A program made the translations under genes and the position numbers. A DNA stretch of 45,500 nucleotides from DASWED01 sp036394995 (GTDB lineage: Bacteria > Actinomycetota > UBA4738 > JACQTL01), in contig DASWED010000023.1 of NCBI GenBank assembly GCA_036394995.1, positions 1 through 45,500 on the forward strand, given 5' to 3'. Numbering within the stretch: the stretch's first letter is position 1; every line of letters starts with the position of its first letter. Below are positions 24,023-30,812 of this stretch, one piece after another. The notes beneath the pieces were generated by a model, which saw only the letters and a list, made by a program, of their open reading frames with translations, was not told where the DNA came from and made no database searches.

Positions 24023-25270
24023 CTACGGGAACAGGCCGCGGGTGGTGTGGGCTTCGGCGACTCTCGTGACGCCGAGGATGGTGGCGGCGGTTCGGGTGGT
24101 GACCTTGCGGTCCTCGGCGGTTCGCAGCACGTCGACGTAGGCGCGTTCCATGATCAAACGGAGCTTCATGTTCACCTCGTCCTCGTCCCAGAAGTAGGCC
24201 TGGAGGTCCTGGACCCACTCGAAGTACGAGACGGTCACGCCCCCGGAGTTCGCCAGGATGTCGGGGACCACCAGGACGCCGCGGTCGTGGAGGATCTCGT
24301 CGGCGCCGGGCGTGGTGGGCCCGTTCGCGGCCTCCACGATGATCTCGGCCCGGATGGCGTCGGCGTTCTCCTCCGTGAGCACGCTCTCCAGCGCCGCCGG
24401 GACGAGCACGTCGCATTCGATGGTCAAGAGCTCGTCGTTCGTGATGTCCTCGCCGCCGGAGTAGCCCACGACGGTGCCGGTCTCGGCGTGGTGGGCGGCC
24501 AGGCCCACCGGCGAGAGGCCCTCCGGGTTGTACGTGCCGCCGTTCACGTCGGAGACCGCGACCACGATGCATCCCAGGTCGCTGAGGAGCCTGACGGACG
24601 GGGCGCCGACCTTGCCGTAGCCCTGGATGGCCACCCGGGTCTCGTCGACCTTGCGCCCCTGGTGCTTCAGGGTGGCCTCGGTCACGTACATGACGCCCCG
24701 GCTGGTGGCGTCGGAACGTCCCATGGAGCCCCCCACGGACAGCGGCTTGCCGGTGACGACGCCGAGGGCCGAGTGGCCGACGTTCATCGAGTACGTGTCC
24801 ATGATCCAGGCCATGATCTGCTCGTCGGTGCCCATGTCCGGCGCCGGGATGTCACGGTCGGGGCCGATCAGCGGGAGGATCTCGGCGGCGTAGCGGCGGG
24901 TCAGGGCCTCCAGCTCGCGTGTCGAGAGATCCTTCGGGTCGACCACCACGCCGCCCTTGGCCCCGCCGTACGGGATCCCGACGATCGCGCATTTCCACGT
25001 CATCCACATGGCCAGGGCCTTGACCTCGTCGAGGGTCACGGAGGGGTGGTACCGGATGCCGCCCTTCGAGGGACCCCGCGACGTGTTGTGGTGGACCCGG
25101 AACCCCGTGTACACGTGCACAACCCCGTCGTCGCGCCGGATGGGCACCGCCACGGTGAGCGAGCGCTTGGGATTGCGCAGGACGTCGTGCACGCCGGGGT
25201 CCAGATGCAGGATGGCGGCCGCCTCGTCGAGTTGCGAGAGCGCGGCGTCCCAGGGCGATGTCGTGCTCAC
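24023..25270 (-). CDS. gdhA: Glu/Leu/Phe/Val dehydrogenase family, probable glutamate dehydrogenase
   Basis: 415 residues. GTG 25270 has GGAG six bases upstream and gives the standard N-terminus. K69, K93 and catalytic K105 (in PYGGAKGG), together with D145 in PAPDMGT, keep exactly the 24/12/40 spacing of glutamate dehydrogenase K89/K113/K125/D165. The NAD(P) domain shows GYGKVGAPSVRLL followed by VAVSDVNGG. It interconverts glutamate and 2-oxoglutarate plus ammonia. Upstream are 315 gene-free bases holding a strong hairpin and one copy of the 21-bp direct repeat, so its expression may be controlled through a long leader. A leucine or valine dehydrogenase is unlikely given the substrate-domain motifs and length. 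Confidence 0.92.
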   Translation of the reverse strand: MSTTSPWDAALSQLDEAAAILHLDPGVHDVLRNPKRSLTVAVPIRRDDGVVHVYTGFRVHHNTSRGPSKGGIRYHPSVTLDEVKALAMWMTWKCAIVGIPYGGAKGGVVVDPKDLSTRELEALTRRYAAEILPLIGPDRDIPAPDMGTDEQIMAWIMDTYSMNVGHSALGVVTGKPLSVGGSMGRSDATSRGVMYVTEATLKHQGRKVDETRVAIQGYGKVGAPSVRLLSDLGCIVVAVSDVNGGTYNPEGLSPVGLAAHHAETGTVVGYSGGEDITNDELLTIECDVLVPAALESVLTEENADAIRAEIIVEAANGPTTPGADEILHDRGVLVVPDILANSGGVTVSYFEWVQDLQAYFWDEDEVNMKLRLIMERAYVDVLRTAEDRKVTTRTAATILGVTRVAEAHTTRGLFP

Positions 25271-25389
25271 ACCCGGCTCCAGATTCGCGTCGGAAGGCTC
25301 ATTGACGGGCTGACCGCCCGCGGCGAGTCTAGCAACCGGTCCACCGGTGGTCTCGGAAGCCGGACCGGCCTCGAACGGGGCCGGAAAGC

Positions 25390-25420
25390 AGAACGGCACG
25401 AGGCTGGCTCGTGCCGTTCT
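25390..25420 (-). terminator. Perfect 13-bp hairpin, probable terminator of the STAND-ATPase gene
   Basis: AGAACGGCACGAG and CTCGTGCCGTTCT pair without mismatch around a 5-base loop. Reading leftward, it lies 166 bases past the stop of the STAND-ATPase gene and is followed by TGCTTTCC, a weak U-tract. It also lies in the leader of gdhA if transcription starts near copy A of the repeat, so it could act as an attenuator. Confidence 0.55.
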
Positions 25421-25529
25421 TGTGGGCGCTCCCCCCGTCTTACGCCTTGCGAAGCTCTCCCCTTGTGGTGCTGTTTCCGAGGCTCTTGCGGCGCCGAGCG
25501 CCGGCAAGGAGGAGTCTGCCGGAGAGGGT

Positions 25530-25558
25530 GTGTCACGCGCAGTACCACGGCAGTACCA
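25530..25558. repeat. Direct-repeat box, copy A (two CAGTACCA half-sites)
   Basis: Bases 25530-25550 are identical to 27968-27988 (21 bp). Two CAGTACCA half-sites, at 25540-25547 and 25551-25558, are spaced exactly 11 bp. It lies just downstream of the STAND-ATPase gene and 260 bases upstream of gdhA. It may be an operator for an HTH protein that binds tandem sites on one face of the helix, or one end of an inserted segment. Confidence 0.6.
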
Positions 25559-25585
25559 ACTTCGCCGGAACGTCCCCGAATTCGC

Positions 25586-27652
25586 TCACGAACCGGTCAG
25601 GGCCCGGGCGAGCGCCTGGGTACCGCGCCGGAGGAGCCGGTAGAACGTCGAACGGGACACCAGGAGGCGATCGGCCGCCCGCTCGTGGCTGAGCCCCCGG
25701 TCCAGGTAGCCCAGCTCCACGGCTCGCAGGGCGGCCTCGCGATCCTGATCGGCGTCCGTCCGGGCCCGGACCAGGGCCTGCCGGACCAGCGCCCGAACGT
25801 CCTCGGCGTCGGGGTCGGTGGCCGGGCTCATCTCGCGGAGGGCCGACTTGCCCACCACGTCGTCGCTGTCCCAGTTCGCCAGGACCTGCCGGAGCTCCTC
25901 CTCGATCTGGCCGGGATCCAGGGCCTGCCGCGGGGCGCGGCCGCTGACCACGGCCTCGATCCAGGGCTCCACGCCGATCTGGGACAGGTCGAGCACGTAC
26001 CCGTCGGCGGGGTGCTCCCGGTCCCACACCCACTCCCGGGCCCCCTCCACCCACCGGAACCCGATGGCCTCGATGAGCCGCTTCCGGGAGGGCGTCGAGG
26101 TGGTGGTCAGGAACACACCGCCCCCCGTGAGCAGCCCGACCAGGTCCCGGAGCAGGGCGGCCTCGGTGGCCTCCGGATGGGCCTCCGTGTACGCGGCCTG
26201 GAGGAGGTAGTGGTACGACGTGGACTCCGCGCGATCCGGGAGCCCCGCCAGACCGGCCGGACCGAAGTACGCGCGCAGCAGCTTCGCGAACAGCGGGTGG
26301 GCCTGGAGCAGGGGGATGGACCCAGCATAGATGGGCAGGGCGGTGTCGAACCCGATGGCCCGCCCCTCGTGGTCCCGAGCCACCCGCAGCCGGAGGGCAG
26401 GGTGCTCGACCAGCTCGGCCAGCCAGTCCCGGTCCTGTTCGGGCGTGAACTCCGAGTAGTCCATGGCCTGCTGCTGCGGCAGGATCCGCTCCAGCCACTC
26501 GGACCACACCCGGAGCACGTCGGGGCCGTCCCCGGGGCGCCCGGGCTCCACGTAGACCAGCCCCGGTTCGTCCTCCCGGAACAGGATGGACTGCACCACT
26601 TCGTTGCCCCACAGATACAGCCGCTCCGACACCAGCCAGTGCCGCTCGGCCGGCGGCGCCGTGCGAGCCCGTTCGCGGTAGTGCTCGAGGGCGGCCAGAC
26701 GGAGCTCCCGGAACCGGTCCGGCTTGCGCCACCGGAGGTCGCCGGCCAGGATCCGCCGGAGGTCGTCGTGGAGCATCAGCCCGTGCTCGGACGGCCGGAC
26801 CACCGACAGGCGGCACAGCTTGTCGAACGCCATCGAGATGTCCCGGCGCCCCAGCGTGGCGCCCAGGCTGGCCTCATCGAACTGCCGGACCACGCTGCAG
26901 CCCTCCAGGGCCTCCCTGAGGTCGGGGTCGCGGACGTCGGCCAGGAGCCGTTCGACCAGTGACCTGACGGCCAGGGGCCACTCCGGCACGGCCTCGAACC
27001 GGCGGACCCCGAGCTGCTGGACCATGTCGGCGGCGAGCGACGCCGCAAGGGGCAGCCCGCCGGTGGCCGCCTGGATCTGCTGCACGAGGACCGCGTCCTC
27101 GATCCCCCTCCGGGCCAGGTACTCCCGGATCTCGGCCGGCCGCAGCCCCCGCAGGGGCAGGGACCGGATGATCTTCTGCCACTCGCTCCACGCCGGCCCC
27201 AGGGCGAACCGGCCGGCGATCACCACCCGGACGTCGGTGTCGAGGTTCGGCAGGAAATCCTCCTGGAGCCACCGGCTGAGCTCCTCCAGCTCCTCGAACG
27301 TGTCGACCAGGACGAGCGCCTTGCTCCGGTTCAGCCGGGCCATGGCGCCGGCCGTGGTCCCGGCGGCCCGCGAGCCGGGGCCGGCCGCCGCCGCCCGGAG
27401 GAACGCCTCAGGGGCGGGCTCCACCGACCGGCCGTCGAGCAGGACCACCCGCCGGCCCCCGCGCAGGGCGATCCTGCGGAACGCGCCCAGCAGGGCGCTC
27501 TTGCCGACCCCGCCCGGCCCGTGGACGTTCAGGATCTCGGGGGCGGGACCTGCGGGCTGCTCGAGCCAGCGGACGAACGTCTCGAGGTCGCGATCGCGAC
27601 CGACGAACAGCCGCTCCTCGAGGGAGTCGACGGCCTCCCGAATGGTGGGCAT
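25586..27652 (-). CDS. STAND-type ATPase with central GNAT-like region and C-terminal helix-turn-helix
   Basis: 688 residues. Residues 1-150 are a P-loop NTPase: FVGRDRDLE (a pre-Walker GRxxE-like motif), Walker A GPGGVGKS with K51, Walker B LVLVDTFEE with D117, and sensor VVIAGRFA. Residues 150-330 look like the helical and winged-helix parts of STAND proteins (GGLPLAASLAADM). Residues 360-560 are less usual: HEGRAIGFDTALPIY, then RKRLIEAIGFRWVE, which resembles motifs of GNAT acetyltransferases. The C-terminus (655-675, HERAADRLLVSRSTFYRLLRR) is a helix-turn-helix. The design, sensor-ATPase plus DNA binding, recalls MalT-like regulators. Its operon is bracketed by the two direct-repeat boxes, its likely targets. 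Not a named family I recognise; the GNAT-like reading is tentative. Confidence 0.75.
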   Translation of the reverse strand: MPTIREAVDSLEERLFVGRDRDLETFVRWLEQPAGPAPEILNVHGPGGVGKSALLGAFRRIALRGGRRVVLLDGRSVEPAPEAFLRAAAAGPGSRAAGTTAGAMARLNRSKALVLVDTFEELEELSRWLQEDFLPNLDTDVRVVIAGRFALGPAWSEWQKIIRSLPLRGLRPAEIREYLARRGIEDAVLVQQIQAATGGLPLAASLAADMVQQLGVRRFEAVPEWPLAVRSLVERLLADVRDPDLREALEGCSVVRQFDEASLGATLGRRDISMAFDKLCRLSVVRPSEHGLMLHDDLRRILAGDLRWRKPDRFRELRLAALEHYRERARTAPPAERHWLVSERLYLWGNEVVQSILFREDEPGLVYVEPGRPGDGPDVLRVWSEWLERILPQQQAMDYSEFTPEQDRDWLAELVEHPALRLRVARDHEGRAIGFDTALPIYAGSIPLLQAHPLFAKLLRAYFGPAGLAGLPDRAESTSYHYLLQAAYTEAHPEATEAALLRDLVGLLTGGGVFLTTTSTPSRKRLIEAIGFRWVEGAREWVWDREHPADGYVLDLSQIGVEPWIEAVVSGRAPRQALDPGQIEEELRQVLANWDSDDVVGKSALREMSPATDPDAEDVRALVRQALVRARTDADQDREAALRAVELGYLDRGLSHERAADRLLVSRSTFYRLLRRGTQALARALTGS

Positions 27653-27692
27653 CCGGGCATGTTGTACCCGTTTCGGGGCCGCGGTGTTCGGC

Positions 27693-27941
27693 TCAGACGG
27701 GGGCGCCGAGCTCCTCGAGGACCCCGGACGCCGACTCGTTCCCCGCCGCGGCCATGATGGTCAGGACCTCCAGGCACCGGTCCCGGACGATCTTGGGCTC
27801 GTCCGACCTGACCGTGGACAGCAGCACGCCCGGCATGTCCGAGGCCGGGTCGGACGCCAGGCGCCGGGCCAGGGCGCGCCGGGTCACCGCGGTGCCGTAC
27901 ACCAGCACGCGGGACAGGCTGCGGAGGTCGTCCGCGTCCAT
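27693..27941 (-). CDS. Small protein of unknown function, first gene of the STAND-ATPase unit
   Basis: 82 residues, unrecognised. It is mostly helical in character, with DADDLRSLSRVLVYGTAVTRR at the start and IVRDRCLEVLTIMAAAGNES towards the end. No signal peptide, membrane segment or metal motif is present. ATG 27941 is used; no Shine-Dalgarno is evident. The gene ends 40 bases before the STAND-ATPase start on the same strand, so the two are probably co-transcribed. Direct-repeat copy B lies 27 bases upstream of its start. It may be a partner or modulator of the ATPase; that is inference from position only. Confidence 0.55.
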   Translation of the reverse strand: MDADDLRSLSRVLVYGTAVTRRALARRLASDPASDMPGVLLSTVRSDEPKIVRDRCLEVLTIMAAAGNESASGVLEELGAPV

Positions 27942-27967
27942 CACACCCGTAGCGTGACCGCTGCGGG

Positions 27968-27996
27968 GTGTCACGCGCAGTACCACGGTCGTTCCA
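27968..27996. repeat. Direct-repeat box, copy B
   Basis: Bases 27968-27988 are identical to copy A. Half-sites are CAGTACCA (27978-27985) and the weaker TCGTTCCA (27989-27996), again 11 bp apart. It lies between the divergent 82-aa gene (start 27941) and the 60-aa membrane protein gene (start 28076), where one operator could control both. Confidence 0.6.
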
Positions 27997-28075
27997 ATGT
28001 CCGGCGCGGTTTCGTACCTCGAGCCTCCGGGAACATGCCTGGAGGGGCGGAGGCCGACCGGCGGAAGGAGCCGAC

Positions 28076-28258
28076 GTGCGCCGTGGCCCACTGAGCACGA
28101 TCCTGTTCATCGTCTACCTGGTGGTCGGGGTGGTCGTGGCCCAGACCCACCACTTCATCCGGCACCTCCAGAACATCAAGGCCATCCTGTCGCTGGTCCT
28201 CGCCATCCTGCTGTGGCCGCTCGTGCTGATCGGGGTGAACCTGCACCTCAACAAGTAG
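28076..28258 (+). CDS. Small integral membrane protein
   Basis: 60 residues with two hydrophobic segments, LSTILFIVYLVVGVVVA (6-22) and a C-terminal LSLVLAILLWPLVLIGV, joined by a His-rich turn (THHFIRHL). GTG 28076 has AAGGAG at ideal spacing, which supports real translation. Small two-helix proteins of this kind are common in Actinobacteria, and the function is unknown. Its start lies 80 bases from direct-repeat copy B, so it may belong to the same regulon as the divergent STAND-ATPase unit. Tail-to-tail with the secreted Ig-domain protein. Confidence 0.72.
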   Translation: MRRGPLSTILFIVYLVVGVVVAQTHHFIRHLQNIKAILSLVLAILLWPLVLIGVNLHLNK

Positions 28259-28270
28259 GGCTCGGCGCGA

Positions 28271-30808
28271 CTACGGCGATGTGGCCGTCCCGGAAGCCCC
28301 CTTCGTGCGGCTGTAGCGGACCTCGACCGAGACCGGGGAGAAGGTGTCGTCGCCGGCGAACTCGGCCGCGATCCGGGTGCCGGTGGTCCACGTGGTGGCG
28401 GCCGGCGCCGTGGCCACGCCGTCCGAGCCGGTGGTGGCCGAGGCCCATGACGCGCCGTTCACGGTGAACCGCACGGTCCTGCCCGGGAGCGCCGCGCCGG
28501 TGCGCGGATCCACCAGGGTCGCCGTCATCGTCCCCGTCGTCTCACTGATCGCCTTGCGGGGCGGCACCGAGATCGTGACCCGGGTGCTCCGCCGCTGCAC
28601 CGCGATGGACCCGTGGCCGGTCGAGGGGAGGTACGGCGCGTCGCCCGCGAACGCGACCGTGACCTCCTTGGCGCCGGCAGGGGCCGACAGGGTCGTGGAG
28701 GCGGCGGCTGTGCCGTCCTGGTCGGTGGTGGCCGTGAGGTCCCGGCCCTGGAACGTGAACCGGACCTGCCGCCCGGACACCGGCCGGCCGGCGTCGTCGG
28801 TGAGCTGCGCCGTCATGGTCACGGCGTCGCCGATCCGGCCCGCAGTGTCGCCCGTGTACGCGACCTGGGTGATGACCGCCGGCGTGTTCGCCTGATCGGT
28901 GGCCGCCACCACCACCGGGGCCCGGACGGCGTTCGCGTAGGGATCGCCCACGGCGTGGGGCTGCGACGTGGGGACCGCGAACGCCCACTGCTGGGCGTCG
29001 ACCTCCGTGGTGGGCTTGGGGCCGAACCCATTGTCGGTGTCGTTCGTGAAGAGGAAGTGGACGCCGTGCTGGCCCCACGCGCCCTGTTTCTGGTCGCAGG
29101 TGAGCTGGGCGTACGGGGTTCCGCCGTTCGCCGCCGAGTAGCCCTCCTGCACCCGGGGGTCGGTGGAGGCCTCCCCGGGCCACGGCCGCGGGATCGGGTC
29201 GTCGCCGGTGCCGTCGTCCAGGCACTTGTCGTCCCGGTAGTACGGCACCACCGTGGGGTTCTCCGCCGAGGTCGGGCCCTTCAGCTCCAGCACGTACACC
29301 ATCGAGCCCGCGTCCGAGCGCCCGCTGACCTGTTCCCAGTTGTCGACGGAGACCGGGACGCCGAACGTCGGATCGGGCACGTCGAAGTAGGCCGGGAACG
29401 AGCCGATCCCGTCGATGTTGCCCTGGTCGTCGTTCAGGCCGTCGATGGCGATGCCCTCCGTATGCACCGCGTTGTAGTAGTCCGCGGCGACGCCGTGGTT
29501 GTAGTCCCACGACGTGTACAACCCGTCCGGCGGGATGGGGTGGACGCGGAGGTGGTAGCGGTACGTGATGGCGTCCGCGTAGAACGTCTCGGTCTTCGTT
29601 ACGTTCGTGCCGGAGTCCGCCCCCCACACCTCGCGGATGGCCCGGACGGGGCCGGCCCGTTCGCCGAGGAGGGCGGAGTTCGCCTCCCAGTTCACCTGCT
29701 CGTCCTCGAACCCGACCAGCGAGACCCCCGAATCCGGGCTCTGCTGGAACGCACGGCCCTTCCACCGGTCGATGAGGTCGGGTCCGTACGTCCCGGGCTG
29801 GCCGGGCTTCGCCACCTGCATCTGCCGGATCATCCAGCGCCCGCTGGCGTGCCACCGGTAGAACGGGGTGGTGACGGTGACGCCGTCGCGGGGAACCCGG
29901 TCCGTGGAGTCGCGCGGCTGGCCGTCGGGGACCTGGGGGTAGCCCTCCGACGCCGAGCCGGGAGCGGTGCGGCACACCGTCCCGGAGAGGTTCGGGCCGT
30001 AGCCCGTGTTGCTGGCGGCGATCTTCTCGGGGTCGTCGGGGAGGAACGAGTACCGGTCCACCCACTCGTCGGCGTTCGCGTCGCGCGCGTACTGAACCGG
30101 GCCCGTGGCCGCGGTGAACGACGAGCCTCCCGGCTGGAGGAACAGGTACACGTACCGGACGTCGCCGGGATTCAGGGGGTCGGCGATCGCCACCACCTGG
30201 CGGTCCGAGCCGGTGTGCGGCGGGCCCAGGGCCCCGGAGGGCGCCTGCTGGCCGGCGTCGCCGTAGGACAGGGCGATCTCGTCGTCGTCGTCGAGGGTGG
30301 CCACGGGGTCCTGCATCGCGCTCGCGCCGGCCGCGTACTGCGCCGAGCACTCCCCCGCGGTCTTCTTCCACGCCTCCACGTCCCACTGGTACGTCAGCTC
30401 CTCGTCCGTGCCCGAGTAGATGCCGAAGTCCGAGCGGCCGTTCGCCAGGAAGTACGGGAACCGCTGGTCCACCTGCACGGGGATCTCCCGGAAGGCGCCG
30501 TCGCGCCACGCGTACGCGGCGATCTGGCCGGCCGGGACCCCGGTTCGACCGGCCGGGTCCGGTGGCACGGTGAGCATCCCGTTGTGCGCGTCCCGGGTCT
30601 GGTCGAGGGCTCCGGACGGATAGGGGTTCGCCACTCCCTCGGCGGGCACCCGCGACCACTGGGGCAGCTGCGCTCCGGTGAACACCACCGGAACGGCCCC
30701 CCTCGCCGCGAGCCCGGTGTCGGCCCGCGCCGTCCGGGTGTCCGCGAGGGGGCCAACGGCCATCGCGGCGATCGTGAGCGACGCGAGCAGCGCGGGCCGG
30801 GCTCGCAC
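28271..30808 (-). CDS. Secreted multidomain protein with two C-terminal Ig-like domains
   Basis: 845 residues. The signal peptide covers about 1-29 (RPALLASLTIAAMAV...TARAD). Residues 30-640 form a large domain I do not recognise; it has many aromatic and Asp/Asn residues, LDDDDEIALSYGD, and three cysteines near its C-terminal half. Residues 645-738 and 740-833 are two bacterial Ig-like (Big/invasin-type) domains, each with the pattern TMTA.L.D..G.P..GR.VRFT.. and a DG.A strand. It is probably anchored in or attached to the cell surface, though no LPxTG or membrane tail is seen. GTG 30808 follows the stop of the secreted CocE hydrolase by four bases, so the two are co-expressed and may act on the same extracellular substrate (inference). 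Confidence 0.8.
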   Translation of the reverse strand: MRARPALLASLTIAAMAVGPLADTRTARADTGLAARGAVPVVFTGAQLPQWSRVPAEGVANPYPSGALDQTRDAHNGMLTVPPDPAGRTGVPAGQIAAYAWRDGAFREIPVQVDQRFPYFLANGRSDFGIYSGTDEELTYQWDVEAWKKTAGECSAQYAAGASAMQDPVATLDDDDEIALSYGDAGQQAPSGALGPPHTGSDRQVVAIADPLNPGDVRYVYLFLQPGGSSFTAATGPVQYARDANADEWVDRYSFLPDDPEKIAASNTGYGPNLSGTVCRTAPGSASEGYPQVPDGQPRDSTDRVPRDGVTVTTPFYRWHASGRWMIRQMQVAKPGQPGTYGPDLIDRWKGRAFQQSPDSGVSLVGFEDEQVNWEANSALLGERAGPVRAIREVWGADSGTNVTKTETFYADAITYRYHLRVHPIPPDGLYTSWDYNHGVAADYYNAVHTEGIAIDGLNDDQGNIDGIGSFPAYFDVPDPTFGVPVSVDNWEQVSGRSDAGSMVYVLELKGPTSAENPTVVPYYRDDKCLDDGTGDDPIPRPWPGEASTDPRVQEGYSAANGGTPYAQLTCDQKQGAWGQHGVHFLFTNDTDNGFGPKPTTEVDAQQWAFAVPTSQPHAVGDPYANAVRAPVVVAATDQANTPAVITQVAYTGDTAGRIGDAVTMTAQLTDDAGRPVSGRQVRFTFQGRDLTATTDQDGTAAASTTLSAPAGAKEVTVAFAGDAPYLPSTGHGSIAVQRRSTRVTISVPPRKAISETTGTMTATLVDPRTGAALPGRTVRFTVNGASWASATTGSDGVATAPAATTWTTGTRIAAEFAGDDTFSPVSVEVRYSRTKGASGTATSP

Positions 30809-30812
30809 CCGC

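Larger units (their letters stand above)
25271..25585. other. Gene-free region upstream of glutamate dehydrogenase
   Basis: 315 bases without a credible gene. From right to left it holds the direct-repeat copy A (25530-25558), a GC-rich segment, a perfect 13-bp hairpin (25390-25420) and about 120 bases before the gdhA start. I compared it by eye with glycine, glutamine, ZTP and cyclic-di-GMP riboswitch core motifs and saw no match. Confidence 0.6.

Noticed and set aside
25271..25530. Riboswitch in the gdhA leader
   Set aside because: Comparison by eye with glycine, glutamine, ZTP and cyclic-di-GMP core motifs gave no convincing match; only the simple hairpin is supported.
27971..28246. Leftward frame ending in PWYCA, matching the end of another frame at 25533
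   Set aside because: The shared ending comes only from the 21-bp DNA repeat; both frames are antisense or out of frame to better-supported genes.
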